64,000 bases of DNA from Aquibacillus rhizosphaerae (GCF_030282825.1 NZ_JASTZU010000018.1:1-64000), one strand, 5' to 3'; counted from the stretch's first letter, positions 48,190 through 58,574 are shown. Translations and numbers: made by a program. The notes: generated by a model not told the origin, from the letters alone.

Positions 48190-49581
48190 TTGGCTACTTC
48201 TATAGGTTCATTAGATTTCTCTCAAATTATCGAAAACTCATTAACAGGGATTATACTACTTAATCAAGAAGAGTTAGTTTATGCTAATCAACGTATTTAT
48301 CAGTTACTGGGGTATTCGAGGGAGGATACGCTTCATTGGAAGGATATTCTTCATCCAGAATATAAAAAAATAAGTAACGAACGATTAACATTTATTTTGA
48401 AGGAAAAGAAAACTACAGAAGCTATGGAGCAAAGGTTAATTAGGAAAGATGGCTCAATTATTCATGTAGAAGTATTTGCATTACCATACATAAAAGGAAA
48501 CGAAGTACTTGCCCAAGTTCATATCAATGATATTACAAAAAGAAAAGTATTTGAAAGAGAGTCTTTGTTAAGTGAAAAACAATATCAACTAATTAGTCAA
48601 AACACTTCAGACGTGATTGTAGAAATATCTCTTAATGGTATTATTTTATATGTTTCCCCATCCGCTACTGAAGTTATAGGAGTTCAACCTTCAACTTTAA
48701 TCGGTTGCGATAGTTTTGAATTCGTTCATCCTGATGATATCTCGTTTATTAAAAATAATAGGCAAAATTTACTTAATACAGAAAAACCTTATATTATTAG
48801 ATTTAGATTAAGAAATAAAATTTGGGTTGAGTCAAAGGCGAAAATAGTGAAATCTGCAAATGTGGTAAAGATTGTATTAGATATGAGAGATTGCACGGAG
48901 CAAATGAAATCCGAACAGATGCTAAGACAGTCGGAGAAGTTAGCGTTAATTGGAGAATTAAGTGCGGGAGTTGTCCATGAAATTAAAAATCCTTTAACAT
49001 CTATTAAAGGATTTTTACAACTTATGCAAGCAGGTACAATAAAAACAACAGATTATATATCCATACTTAATACCGAAATTGAAAGAATTGAACAGATTGC
49101 CAATGATTTATTAGGGTTTGCAAAGCCTGTTGAAGAATTGAAAGCACAAAATATTGGTAAAATTATTGATTCGGTTGTGTTTTTATTAAATGCACAATCA
49201 CGTAATCATAAAATTGACTTAATATGGAATGGTACTAAAAAAACACACCTTATTTTAGGTGATGAATCTCAAATGAAGCAAGTGTTTGTGAATCTCATAA
49301 AGAATGCAATTGAAGCATCTGAAGATAATGAACATGTTGAAATATTATTATTTGAAAAAGAAGAAAAAGTATTTATTCAAATAAAGGATAATGGATGTGG
49401 AATACCTGCAGATAAACTAGATCAAGTGGGTGACTCTTTTTTCACCACGAAAGAAAAGGGTACAGGTTTAGGGTTAATGGTAACTCGAAAAATAATCCAT
49501 AATCATAAAGGTGAAATGTCTATCAATAGCCAAGAAAACGTAGGAACAACGTTTACCGTTATATTACCAAAGTATAAATAA
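48190..49581 (+). CDS. PAS-PAS histidine kinase, sporulation-kinase type
   Basis: A 463-residue soluble kinase with two PAS domains (about 8-118 and 130-240), then HisKA with His263 in [13 protein letters not shown], and an ATPase domain with [33 protein letters not shown]. It has no membrane segment and no adjacent response regulator, as expected for KinA/KinE-like phosphorelay kinases. The TTG start lies 6 nt after AAGGAGGGG. It shares the HEI-NPLTS-KGF-QLM layout with the kinase at 17159 but has an extra PAS domain. Signals sensed are unknown. Confidence 0.86.
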   Translation: MATSIGSLDFSQIIENSLTGIILLNQEELVYANQRIYQLLGYSREDTLHWKDILHPEYKKISNERLTFILKEKKTTEAMEQRLIRKDGSIIHVEVFALPYIKGNEVLAQVHINDITKRKVFERESLLSEKQYQLISQNTSDVIVEISLNGIILYVSPSATEVIGVQPSTLIGCDSFEFVHPDDISFIKNNRQNLLNTEKPYIIRFRLRNKIWVESKAKIVKSANVVKIVLDMRDCTEQMKSEQMLRQSEKLALIGELSAGVVHEIKNPLTSIKGFLQLMQAGTIKTTDYISILNTEIERIEQIANDLLGFAKPVEELKAQNIGKIIDSVVFLLNAQSRNHKIDLIWNGTKKTHLILGDESQMKQVFVNLIKNAIEASEDNEHVEILLFEKEEKVFIQIKDNGCGIPADKLDQVGDSFFTTKEKGTGLGLMVTRKIIHNHKGEMSINSQENVGTTFTVILPKYK

Positions 49582-49672
49582 TTTATATTTTCCGTTATTT
49601 TCTATTGGTTAAACTATAAATATATGAGACTATATATATTGATTTAAATCTATATATAAAGGGAAAGATTTT

Positions 49673-50551
49673 ATGAATGATAATAGTAAAGTTTTGCTTG
49701 TCGATGGAATGGCGTTACTTTTTAGGGGATTCTATGCTACAGCATATACAGGTAATTTTATGATAAATAGTAAAGGAATACCGACAAATGGCATCTATGG
49801 ATTTCTTAATTATTTCATAGACTCTATTCAGACATTTTCTCCTAGCCATGTTATATGTTGTTGGGATATGGGTAGTAAAACGTTTCGTTCAGAAATATAT
49901 GATCAATATAAATCTAATCGAGGTGAACCGCCTATTGAGTTAGTTCCACAGTTTGATTTAATTAAGGAAGTAGTCGAAGCATTTGAAGTTCCGAATATAG
50001 GAATTAAAGGATATGAAGCAGACGATTGTATTGGAACATTGGCTAACCATTATAGTAAAGAGCAGGATGTTCTAATTGTTACTGGTGATCAAGATATGTT
50101 GCAGTTAGTGGATAAACGAGTTTCTGTCGCTCTTATGAAGAAGGGAACAGGAAACTATGACGTTCATACGCATGACACTTTCCATGAACAAAAGGGGATC
50201 TTGCCATTACAGGTTATTGATTTAAAGGGACTTATGGGAGATTCATCTGATAATTACCCTGGAGTAAAAGGAATAGGCGAAAAAACAGCGTTGAAATTAA
50301 TAAAAGAATTTGGTTCCATTGATGAATTATTAAATAACTTGGACAATGTCTCTAAAGGCATTAAAAAGAAAATTGAGGAAAATCTAGAAATGTTACACTT
50401 GTCTAGAAACTTAGCGAAAATTCACTGTGAAGTTCCAATTTCTTGTTCTCTAGAGGATGCTCTTTGGAGGATGGACAATGAACGTGTAGTGACTAAGTTG
50501 GAAGATTTAGAATTTAAAAACGTATCAAGGTGGATGAACAAGGTAATTTAA
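49673..50551 (+). CDS. ypcP: 5'-3' exonuclease/flap endonuclease YpcP
   Basis: A 292-residue FEN-type nuclease homologous to the 5' nuclease domain of DNA polymerase I. Acidic metal-binding residues are in LLVDGMALLFRGFYA, the YEADDCIGTLA region and VTGDQDMLQLV. The helix-hairpin-helix YPGVKGIGEKTALKLI follows. It should remove RNA primers and flaps, overlapping with PolA. The ATG follows AAAGGG. It is followed by sspL, as in B. subtilis. Confidence 0.92.
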   Translation: MNDNSKVLLVDGMALLFRGFYATAYTGNFMINSKGIPTNGIYGFLNYFIDSIQTFSPSHVICCWDMGSKTFRSEIYDQYKSNRGEPPIELVPQFDLIKEVVEAFEVPNIGIKGYEADDCIGTLANHYSKEQDVLIVTGDQDMLQLVDKRVSVALMKKGTGNYDVHTHDTFHEQKGILPLQVIDLKGLMGDSSDNYPGVKGIGEKTALKLIKEFGSIDELLNNLDNVSKGIKKKIEENLEMLHLSRNLAKIHCEVPISCSLEDALWRMDNERVVTKLEDLEFKNVSRWMNKVI

Positions 50552-50608
50552 TTGAAAAGGAATAAAAATTCACTTTTATCAAACACTAAAATCTGGAGGT
50601 GTTATGAC

Positions 50609-50749
50609 ATGAGTGAAAAAAGAAATATTAGAAAAGACGGAAGACCAACATCAAGTGTTAATCCTCAAGGAATATCAGAAGATGTAGCCAATCAACGGCC
50701 AGAATCAAAGTTGGAACATAAAGCAAAAAAATCAAATACAAAAAGATAA
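50609..50749 (+). CDS. sspL: Small acid-soluble spore protein L
   Basis: A 46-residue basic protein with KDGRPTSSVNPQG in the middle and the C-terminal KLEHKAKKSNTKR. The VTPQG-like and KAKKSNTKR elements identify SspL, a minor spore-core protein. The ATG at 50609 lies 9 nt after GGAGGT; upstream in-frame TTG codons run back to the ypcP stop and lack a site. ypcP lies directly upstream. The stop codon is inside the terminator stem. Confidence 0.88.
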   Translation: MSEKRNIRKDGRPTSSVNPQGISEDVANQRPESKLEHKAKKSNTKR

Positions 50750-50784
50750 GGTTATGGGTTCTATAACCTTATCTTTTTCTTTTT
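50741..50784 (+). terminator. Terminator after sspL
   Basis: AAAAGATAAGGTTAT pairs with ATAACCTTATCTTTT around GGGTTCT, followed by a T-rich tract. Confidence 0.93.
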
Positions 50785-50818
50785 TAAAAGCTAAGAAAAT
50801 TTCAAAAAATTCTAAGAT

Positions 50819-50885
50819 GTCTAGCTACAGCGCCCCCTCGAGGTCTTAAGCTTGTCGGAGTTGAGCAAGGCGCTTCCGCTTTTTT
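50819..50885. repeat. Dispersed Bacillaceae repeat, short copy
   Basis: The element starts GTCTAGCTACAGCGCC and ends AAGGCGCTTCCGCTTTTT. These two edges match a repeat I recall as common in intergenic regions of Bacillus-related genomes, where copies carry a variable centre. GGCGC pairs with GCGCC across a centre that contains CCTCGAGG. It lies between sspL and gltC with no coding frame. The match is from memory, so copy number needs a genome search. Confidence 0.6.
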
Positions 50886-50968
50886 AATGAAACTTGTTAT
50901 TAGTATGAAAAGTGAATGTTAAAAGTTCATGGTTTCTTCGTTGATGCTCAAACTAGATTCAAACTTTA

Positions 50969-51895
50969 TTATTGAAACTGTTGGAGCATAGAGAAGAAAT
51001 CTTTTACAAAGTCATAAAAAACTTTTTCAGATGGTGCTAGGTTTCTATGTTTAGGTATTATAATTCCAACTGTTCGTCTGAGTTCTGGTGTATGAATTCT
51101 TATCTTTTTCGTGTAAAGTGTCTTCCCTTCACTAAAGGCGCTTTCTGGAAGTAATGTTAGGCCAATGCCTGCAGCAACTAATCCTTTGATGGCATCCAAG
51201 TCCTCACCTTCAGAAGTTACATTTGGTTTAAACCCAGCTTGTTTACATCCGTCTATCACTAATTTATGCAAAATGTATCCTTTAGGAAATAAAACAAATG
51301 GCTCTTCACGTAAATCGCGTAAATTTATACTATCTTTCTCTGCTAATGGATGTGTACTTGGTACTAGTGCACAAAGGTCTTCAGTAAAAAGAATATTTCC
51401 TTTTACTTCTGGGTGATCTGATGGGACAGGACCAAGAAATGCAACATCAATTTCACGATTAACGACCGATTCAATCAAAAAATTATACGAACCTTGTCTC
51501 AATTGAAAGGCAATTTTAGGGTGCTTTTTTTTAAATTCAGATACCACGGTAGGGAGTAAATGACTAGCTAAACTGGTTGGAAAACCAATTTTAATCGTTC
51601 CCCGTTCCGGATCAATATACTCATCTATTTGTTTTTTTGCATGTTCAATTGCTTTCATTGCAGTTTTGGTATGCGTTAAAAAAACTCTACCTATATGGGT
51701 TAACTTCACATTTCTACCTTCACGTTCGAATAACGAAACTCCAAGTTCGGCCTCTAAATTAGCGATTTGTCTACTAATTGCTGATTGTGCTACATGCAGG
51801 TGTGCTGCTGCTTCTGACACATGTTCACGTTCAGCCACTTCCATAAAATAACGTAGTTGTCTTAGTTCTATTTTGACCACTCCAATCCGATTCAT
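50969..51895 (-). CDS. gltC: LysR-type activator of glutamate synthase, GltC
   Basis: A LysR-family regulator of about 300 residues that activates gltAB in response to 2-oxoglutarate and represses it with glutamate. The helix-turn-helix is in HVSEAAAHLHVAQSAISRQI, and the ligand domain includes GTIKIGFPTSLASHLLPT and GEDLDAIKGLVAAGIGLTLLPES. It is divergent from gltA, as in B. subtilis. The start is uncertain. The ATG at 51895 has no ribosome binding site, while the family's first Met (before ELRQLRYFME) aligns with an ATA codon at 51871, 8 nt after GGAG; a GTG at 51880 is another option. Confidence 0.93.
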   Translation of the reverse strand: MNRIGVVKIELRQLRYFMEVAEREHVSEAAAHLHVAQSAISRQIANLEAELGVSLFEREGRNVKLTHIGRVFLTHTKTAMKAIEHAKKQIDEYIDPERGTIKIGFPTSLASHLLPTVVSEFKKKHPKIAFQLRQGSYNFLIESVVNREIDVAFLGPVPSDHPEVKGNILFTEDLCALVPSTHPLAEKDSINLRDLREEPFVLFPKGYILHKLVIDGCKQAGFKPNVTSEGEDLDAIKGLVAAGIGLTLLPESAFSEGKTLYTKKIRIHTPELRRTVGIIIPKHRNLAPSEKVFYDFVKDFFSMLQQFQ

Positions 51896-51904
51896 CTCAA
51901 AAAC

Positions 51905-51919
51905 AGATGATTATAATCT
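51905..51919. promoter_or_regulatory. Dyad in the gltC-gltA intergenic region
   Basis: AGAT-N7-ATCT is a symmetric LysR-type element (a T-N11-A core) that overlaps a TATAAT sequence between the divergent genes. It is a likely GltC binding site, by position only. Confidence 0.45.
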
Positions 51920-52004
51920 ATATTATATATTGTTTGGATGAATAAGAAAACCTACAATGAGATTAGAGACCTTAAAAGTAATGAGTAAATGGGGGGCGTA
52001 TAAG

Positions 52005-55000
52005 ATGAGTTACAATCAGATGCCTAAAGCACAGGGGCTATACCGTCCTGAATTCGAGCATGATGCATGTGGAATTGGTTTGTATGCACATATAAAAGGC
52101 TTAGCTACACATGACATAGTAAAAAAAGGATTAGAAATGCTATGTCAATTAGATCACCGTGGTGGTCAAGGTAGTGATCCGAATACAGGGGACGGCGCTG
52201 GACTAATGGTTCAGATACCGGATAAATATTTTCATAAAGTTTTACCTGAATTAAAGTTACCAGAAAAAGGACGCTATGGCGTTGGAATGGTTTTCTTTTC
52301 TGATGATGAACAAGAAAGAATTGAAATAGAAAATCAGGTTAATAAATTTATAGAACAAGAGGGTCAGCAACTATTAGGATGGCGCACAGTACCCACTGAT
52401 CCTAGTAAAGTGGGTTTAAAAGCGCAGGAAACATGTCCGGTTGTTCGACAAGTGTTTATTGGTGCAAATGACGATATCACGGATGAATTATCATTCGAAC
52501 GTAAATTATATGTAATTAGAAAACAAGCCGAAAACTGGGCAAACGAACGCGAATTACGTTTTTATTTTGCTAGTCTATCTAACAGAACAATTGTATATAA
52601 GGGCTTGTTAACGCCGACACAAGTAGATGAGTTTTATTTAGAATTACAAGATGAAGATTTTGTTTCTGCTTTTTCACTTGTACACTCAAGGTTTAGTACA
52701 AATACATTTCCAAGTTGGGAACGTGCCCATCCAAACCGTTATCTTATTCACAATGGTGAGATTAATACGATGCGCGGTAACATTAACTGGATGAGAGCGC
52801 GTGAACAACAATTTGTTTCTAATGCTTTTGGTGATGATTTAAATAAACTACTTCCAATTTTAAATGCGGATGGAAGTGATTCCTCTACATTAGATAATGC
52901 ATTAGAATTCTTTACATTAGCAGGAAGAACACCGGCTCATGCAGCAATGATGTTAATACCTGAACCTTGGAAAAAGAATCCTCATATATCTAAAGAAAAA
53001 AGAGCTTTTTATGAGTATCACAGCTGTTTAATGGAGCAATGGGATGGACCAACATCCATTACTTTCACTGACGGAAAACAAATAGGAGCCATTCTAGATA
53101 GAAATGGATTACGTCCTGCTAGATACTATGTAACAAAAGATGATTATATTATTTATTCTTCCGAAGTTGGGGTAATCGATGTTGAGGAAGAGAATGTTTT
53201 ATATAAAGATCGTTTAAGTCCTGGGAAAATGCTTCTTATTGATTTAGAAGAGGGGCGCATTATCGCTGATGAAGAAATAAAAAGTAAAATCGCTCAAGAA
53301 CAACCATATCAAAAATGGTTAGACGAAAAACTAGTTAAATTAAACGATACTGTGACCAGTGATACAGAAAAGCCTATAGATAATTTGTTTTCTAGACAAA
53401 AAGCTTTTGGCTACACAACGGAAGACATTGAGAAGTACTTAGCCCCAATTGTTACTCAAGGAAAAGACCCAATTGGAGCAATGGGTAATGATATGCCGCT
53501 TGCTGTTTTGTCTGAACGTCCACAATCGTTGTTCAATTACTTTAAGCAATTATTTGCACAAGTTACGAATCCACCGATTGATGCTTATCGGGAGCAAATA
53601 GTTACATCTACAATGTCGTTATTGGGACCTGAGGGGAATATCCTACAACCAGACGAAACAAATTGTAGTCGTATTCAGTTAGAATCACCAGTATTATCAA
53701 ATCATCAACTAAATGAACTAAAAGATAATCATTATGACGGGTTTACGAGTAAAACAATTGATGCGTTATTTACAGATGATGTGGATACTGGATTACAAGC
53801 AGTCTTCCATGAAGCTGATCAAGCTATAAAGTCTGGGGCAAACTTGTTAATATTATCTGATCGTAATATGGATGTAGACAACGCTCCTATTCCTGCTTTA
53901 TTAGTAATTAGTGGACTACACCAATATCTTGTACGTCAAGGTAGTAGAACTAAAGTGAGTATTATTGCAGAAACCGGAGAAACAAGAGAAGTGCATCATT
54001 TTGCTGCTCTGTTAGGTTATGGTGTTGACGCAATAACTCCTTATTTAGCTTTTGAAACGTACAGGCATGAAATTGAACGTGGTAATTTAACGTTAACTTA
54101 TGATGAAGCAGTAAGAAACTATATTGATGGCGTTACAGAAGGTGTTATTAAAGTAATGTCTAAAATGGGTATTTCAACTGTTCAAAGTTATCGTGGAGCT
54201 CAGATTTTTGAAGCGGTCGGAGTAAGTAAAAAAGTAATCGATCAACACTTTACGGGGACAGCTTCGCAAATTGACGGAATTGGATTAGATATCATAGCGA
54301 AAGAAACGTTACTACGTCATCAAAGTGGGTATAAAAAAGCTATTGATCAAACTCTAGAGCCAGGTAGTGATTTCCAATGGAGAAAAACTGGAGAGCACCA
54401 TGCGTTTAATCCAAAAACAATCCATACATTGCAATGGGCTTGTCGTAGAGGTGACTATAGTCTTTTTAAAGAATTTTCAAAGGCAGCTGACGAAGAACGT
54501 ATAGGTTTCTTACGGAATTTATTCTCGTTCAAGACTAGCCAATCAATTTCAATCGATGAAGTAGAATCTGTTGACTCTATTGTAAAAAGGTTTAAAACAG
54601 GTGCAATGTCATTTGGTTCGTTAAGCCAAGAAGCCCACGAGGCACTAGCTATTGCTATGAACCGTTTAGGTGGTAAAAGTAATAGTGGTGAGGGTGGAGA
54701 AGACTCTAATCGTTATATTGTCGATGAAAATGGTGATTTAAGAAGAAGTGCGATTAAACAAATCGCATCTGGTCGATTTGGTGCAAGTAGTCATTATCTA
54801 GTTAATTCTGATGAATTACAAATTAAAATGGCTCAAGGTGCCAAACCTGGTGAGGGTGGACAGCTACCTGGTAAAAAAGTTTATCCGTGGGTTGCAGGTG
54901 TTCGTGGTTCAACTCCAGGTGTAGATCTTATTTCACCACCTCCACACCATGATATTTATTCGATTGAGGATTTAGCACAATTAATTCATGACTTAAAGAA

Positions 55001-56561
55001 TGGTAACCGTGATGCAAGAATTAGTGTGAAACTTGTTGCTAAAGCTGGTGTTGGAACCATTGCTGCTGGTGTGGCTAAAGGTAATGCAGATGTTATTTCA
55101 GTTGTTGGCTATGATGGAGGAACAGGTGCCTCTCCAAAGACGAGCATTAAGCACACTGGTCTTCCATGGGAACTTGGATTAGCAGAAGCACATCAAACAC
55201 TAATGCTGAATGGTTTACGTGAACGTGTTGTGCTAGAAACGGACGGTAAACTATTAACTGGTAAAGATGTTGCAATGGCAGCTCTACTTGGAGCTGAAGA
55301 ATTTGGTTTTGCTACTGCACCTCTTGTTGTACTTGGTTGTGTAATGATGAGAGTTTGTCATATGGATACGTGCCCTGTGGGTGTAGCAACACAAAGTCCA
55401 GAGCTTCGTAAGAAATTCACAGGTGACCCAGATCATATTGTTAACTATATGCGTTTTGTAGCTGAAGAATTACGCGAAATTATGGCACAACTTGGTTTTA
55501 AAACTATTGATGAAATGGTTGGTCGTACAGATGTGCTTGGTGTTAGTGATAGAGCAAAAGATCATTGGAAAGCAAAGTATTTAGATCTTTCAACTTTACT
55601 ATACCAAGTAAAGGGAATTCGTACGCGAAAAACATCACCAAATCATAAAATTGATCAATCATTAGATATTCGAGAAATATTACCTGCAGTACAGTCTGCA
55701 ATCGACGACAAGGAAAAAGTAGACTTAACGTTCCCAATTAAAAACACAAATCGTGTAACAGGTACTATTGTCGGAAGTGAAATTTCAAAACGTTATGGTG
55801 AAATAGGTCTACCAGATGATACGATTACACTTCGATTTAATGGTTCAGCAGGTCAGAGTTTTGGAGCTTTTGTACCAAAAGGAATGTCCTTACTGTTAAA
55901 TGGTGACGCAAATGACTATGTTGGAAAAGGTCTTTCAGGTGGTAAGATAGTAGTTTCTTCACCAAAAGAATCAACGATTACACCTAGTGATAACGTCATT
56001 GCTGGTAATGTCTGTTTCTACGGAGCAACGAGTGGTGAAGCTTATATTAATGGTATGGCTGGTGAGCGTTTTGCCGTACGTAATAGTGGAGCAAATGTTG
56101 TTGTTGAAGGAATCGGTGACCATGGCTGTGAATACATGACCGGGGGACGGGTTGTTGTTCTTGGTGATGTAGGGAAAAACTTTGGTGCTGGTATGTCTGG
56201 TGGTATAGCTTATGTGTATGCCAATGATAAAGAAAAATTCAAGAGTTTAAGTAACATGGAAATGATAGAATTCGAAACACTAAGTGATAAAGATGAAATT
56301 AGCGAAGTTAAAGATATGCTTCAAAAACATGTTGATTACACTAATAGTAGTAAAGCTATAAATATATTAGAAGATTGGAATAAATCTATCGATAATATTG
56401 TTAAAGTAATTCCAAAAGATTATAAACATGTATTGAATCAGATTCAAGCATTTATCGATGCGGGTGAGTCAGAAGAAGAAGCTAAGATGAGTGCCTTTTT
56501 AGCTAAAAAAGAAAATAAAACAGTAAAACCTAAAAAAATTAAAAATTTGATTGTACAGTAG
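52005..56561 (+). CDS. gltA: Glutamate synthase (NADPH), large subunit
   Basis: A 1518-residue class II amidotransferase and FMN/3Fe-4S enzyme. The propeptide of 21 residues precedes the nucleophile Cys22 (HDACGIGLYAH). The FMN barrel has SGEGGEDSNRY and GAKPGEGGQLPG. The iron-sulfur cysteines are in GCVMMRVCHMDTCPVG. The beta-helix GltB-type domain ends the protein. It transfers glutamine amide nitrogen to 2-oxoglutarate. The ATG at 52005 lies after TGGGGGGC and aligns with B. subtilis GltA; the ATG at 51957 lacks a site. It is divergent from gltC and followed by gltB after 15 nt. Confidence 0.96.
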   Translation: MSYNQMPKAQGLYRPEFEHDACGIGLYAHIKGLATHDIVKKGLEMLCQLDHRGGQGSDPNTGDGAGLMVQIPDKYFHKVLPELKLPEKGRYGVGMVFFSDDEQERIEIENQVNKFIEQEGQQLLGWRTVPTDPSKVGLKAQETCPVVRQVFIGANDDITDELSFERKLYVIRKQAENWANERELRFYFASLSNRTIVYKGLLTPTQVDEFYLELQDEDFVSAFSLVHSRFSTNTFPSWERAHPNRYLIHNGEINTMRGNINWMRAREQQFVSNAFGDDLNKLLPILNADGSDSSTLDNALEFFTLAGRTPAHAAMMLIPEPWKKNPHISKEKRAFYEYHSCLMEQWDGPTSITFTDGKQIGAILDRNGLRPARYYVTKDDYIIYSSEVGVIDVEEENVLYKDRLSPGKMLLIDLEEGRIIADEEIKSKIAQEQPYQKWLDEKLVKLNDTVTSDTEKPIDNLFSRQKAFGYTTEDIEKYLAPIVTQGKDPIGAMGNDMPLAVLSERPQSLFNYFKQLFAQVTNPPIDAYREQIVTSTMSLLGPEGNILQPDETNCSRIQLESPVLSNHQLNELKDNHYDGFTSKTIDALFTDDVDTGLQAVFHEADQAIKSGANLLILSDRNMDVDNAPIPALLVISGLHQYLVRQGSRTKVSIIAETGETREVHHFAALLGYGVDAITPYLAFETYRHEIERGNLTLTYDEAVRNYIDGVTEGVIKVMSKMGISTVQSYRGAQIFEAVGVSKKVIDQHFTGTASQIDGIGLDIIAKETLLRHQSGYKKAIDQTLEPGSDFQWRKTGEHHAFNPKTIHTLQWACRRGDYSLFKEFSKAADEERIGFLRNLFSFKTSQSISIDEVESVDSIVKRFKTGAMSFGSLSQEAHEALAIAMNRLGGKSNSGEGGEDSNRYIVDENGDLRRSAIKQIASGRFGASSHYLVNSDELQIKMAQGAKPGEGGQLPGKKVYPWVAGVRGSTPGVDLISPPPHHDIYSIEDLAQLIHDLKNGNRDARISVKLVAKAGVGTIAAGVAKGNADVISVVGYDGGTGASPKTSIKHTGLPWELGLAEAHQTLMLNGLRERVVLETDGKLLTGKDVAMAALLGAEEFGFATAPLVVLGCVMMRVCHMDTCPVGVATQSPELRKKFTGDPDHIVNYMRFVAEELREIMAQLGFKTIDEMVGRTDVLGVSDRAKDHWKAKYLDLSTLLYQVKGIRTRKTSPNHKIDQSLDIREILPAVQSAIDDKEKVDLTFPIKNTNRVTGTIVGSEISKRYGEIGLPDDTITLRFNGSAGQSFGAFVPKGMSLLLNGDANDYVGKGLSGGKIVVSSPKESTITPSDNVIAGNVCFYGATSGEAYINGMAGERFAVRNSGANVVVEGIGDHGCEYMTGGRVVVLGDVGKNFGAGMSGGIAYVYANDKEKFKSLSNMEMIEFETLSDKDEISEVKDMLQKHVDYTNSSKAINILEDWNKSIDNIVKVIPKDYKHVLNQIQAFIDAGESEEEAKMSAFLAKKENKTVKPKKIKNLIVQ

Positions 56562-56576
56562 AAAGGAGATAAGAAT

Positions 56577-58073
56577 ATGGGAAAAGCAACAGGTTTTATG
56601 GAGATTAAGCGTGAAGAAGCGATTGAACGAGATCCTATCGAACGTTTAGACGACTGGAAAGAATATTCTGCTCCTTTCACTGATGAAGTAATGAGCAGAC
56701 AAGGGGCCCGTTGTATGGACTGCGGTACACCTTTCTGTCATATAGGTATGGAAATTGGGGGGGCAACGTCAGGTTGCCCGGTTTACAATTTAATACCAGA
56801 ATGGAACGACTTAGTATATAAAGGACAATGGAAAGAAGCATTAGAACGTTTAATGAAAACAAATAACTTTCCTGAATTCACGGGACGTGTATGTCCTGCA
56901 CCTTGTGAAGGTTCTTGTACAGTTGCAATCTCAGATCCTGCAGTAGCTATTAAAAATATTGAACAGGCTATTATTGATAAAGGTTTTGAGAATGGTTGGA
57001 TAACACCTCGTATTCCTGAGGTACGTACTGGTAAAAAGGTAGCTATTATTGGCTCTGGACCTGCTGGAATGGCAAGTGCAGATCAGTTGAATCAAGCTGG
57101 ACATTCTGTGACGGTTTTTGAGCGTGCGGATCGTGCCGGTGGACTATTAACTTACGGTATTCCTAATATGAAATTAGAGAAAGACGTTGTAGAGCGTCGT
57201 ATCAAGTTACTTGAACAAGAAGGTGTTGATTTTGTACTTAATACTGAAGTTGGAAAAGACATCTCTGGTGATGAATTAAAAGAAAAATATGATTCTGTGA
57301 TTGTATGCACTGGAGCACAAAAGCAAAGAGACCTTGTTATTAAAGGCCGCGAAGCAGAGGGCGTCCATTTTGCAATGGATTATTTAACAGAGTCTACTAA
57401 AAGTCTATTAGACTCTAATTTAGAAGACGGAAAATACATTGATGCCAAAGGTAAAGATGTTATTGTTATCGGTGGTGGAGATACTGGTGCTGACTGTATT
57501 GCAACTGCATTACGTCATGGTGCTAATAGCGTTGTTCAATTTGGTAAACACCCACAATTACCTTTAGCGCGTAGTTCTCAGAATATGTGGCCCGAATTTC
57601 CACAAGTGTTTAGCTTAGAGTATGCACATAAAGAAGCTAAAGCTAAATTTGGTGAAGATGTTCGTCAATATTCTATTCAAACGAAAAAATTTGTAGCTGA
57701 TGAGAATGGTAATTTGAAGGAATTGCATACGATAGAAATGAAGAAAACAAGAGACGAAACTGGTATGTTTGTGTACGAAGAAATACCGGGTACTGAAAAA
57801 GTTTGGCCTGCACAACTAGTGTTAATTGCTATTGGATTTGAAGGTCCAGAGCAACCAATCCTAAATGAATTTGGTGTTAATACTGTTAATAAAAAAATAG
57901 AGGCTGCCTATGGTGATTTTTCTACAAATGTAGATGGTGTGTTTGCAGCGGGTGATGCAAGAAGAGGACAAAGTTTAATTGTTTGGGCAATTAATGAAGG
58001 ACGCGAAGTAGCTTATTCTGTAGATCAATACTTGATGGGTGAAACTTCATTACCTACAGTAGCATCAATGTAA
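56577..58073 (+). CDS. gltB: Glutamate synthase (NADPH), small subunit
   Basis: A 498-residue FAD/NADPH and [4Fe-4S] subunit that passes electrons to GltA. The cysteine clusters RCMDCGTPFCH...GCPVYN and GRVCPAPCEGSC are present, followed by the FAD motif IIGSGPAGM and the NADPH motif VIGGGDTGADC. The ATG lies 7 nt after AAAGGAG. It completes the gltAB operon, which ends at a strong terminator, and acts with GlnA (7163) in ammonium assimilation. Confidence 0.96.
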   Translation: MGKATGFMEIKREEAIERDPIERLDDWKEYSAPFTDEVMSRQGARCMDCGTPFCHIGMEIGGATSGCPVYNLIPEWNDLVYKGQWKEALERLMKTNNFPEFTGRVCPAPCEGSCTVAISDPAVAIKNIEQAIIDKGFENGWITPRIPEVRTGKKVAIIGSGPAGMASADQLNQAGHSVTVFERADRAGGLLTYGIPNMKLEKDVVERRIKLLEQEGVDFVLNTEVGKDISGDELKEKYDSVIVCTGAQKQRDLVIKGREAEGVHFAMDYLTESTKSLLDSNLEDGKYIDAKGKDVIVIGGGDTGADCIATALRHGANSVVQFGKHPQLPLARSSQNMWPEFPQVFSLEYAHKEAKAKFGEDVRQYSIQTKKFVADENGNLKELHTIEMKKTRDETGMFVYEEIPGTEKVWPAQLVLIAIGFEGPEQPILNEFGVNTVNKKIEAAYGDFSTNVDGVFAAGDARRGQSLIVWAINEGREVAYSVDQYLMGETSLPTVASM

Positions 58074-58078
58074 AAAGT

Positions 58079-58113
58079 AAAAAACCGATTCAATTTTGAA
58101 TCGGTTTTTTATT
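58079..58113 (+). terminator. Terminator of gltAB
   Basis: AAAAAACCGATTCAA pairs with TTGAATCGGTTTTTT around TT. Confidence 0.94.
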
Positions 58114-58160
58114 ATGGAATATAAAAGGATAAACATCAAAAATTAACCTTATTTATCAAA

Positions 58161-58574
58161 TTAAAAAAATGTTTTCTTTCTTTTTTTTACATAATGAATG
58201 ATTAGATAAACAATAATGGCTATTAATGCATAAACAATAAAAAATACAAGAAATCCCCAAAGGCCAATTACAGCATCTGCAAATTCCATATTTCCGCGAT
58301 TCGTTATAGCTTGTTGAATTTCAATCGCAAAAACGAGTACGAGCATTATTGTAAATGTATAGATGAAAGAAAAAAAGGTTGTACTCCATTTCAGTTTTTC
58401 AAGTATTTTAAAGCAGGCATAGACAATGAAATAGGTAATAATTCCTATAAAACCAATAATCCAGAAATGTAATGCTTTATCTGTAAGTTGAAAACCTAGG
58501 TTATTGAATATAACGATAAGTAAGTCATGCGTACTATTTACAATTTCAGCTAAGACTTTTATAACTTCCTTCAT
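58161..58574 (-). CDS. Small VanZ-like membrane protein
   Basis: A 137-residue protein with three or four transmembrane segments and a basic C-terminus (KKRKK). The segment FAIEIQQAITNRGNMEFADAVIG resembles the VanZ-family core (Glu-x2-Gln, an Arg, then Asp-Ala...Gly), but the match is partial. Function is unknown. It lies 42 nt downstream of the HEPN-CBS gene on the same strand, and its ATG follows GGAGGGAT, so the two probably form an operon. It could be a membrane partner of that protein. Confidence 0.6.
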   Translation of the reverse strand: MKEVIKVLAEIVNSTHDLLIVIFNNLGFQLTDKALHFWIIGFIGIITYFIVYACFKILEKLKWSTTFFSFIYTFTIMLVLVFAIEIQQAITNRGNMEFADAVIGLWGFLVFFIVYALIAIIVYLIIHYVKKRKKTFF

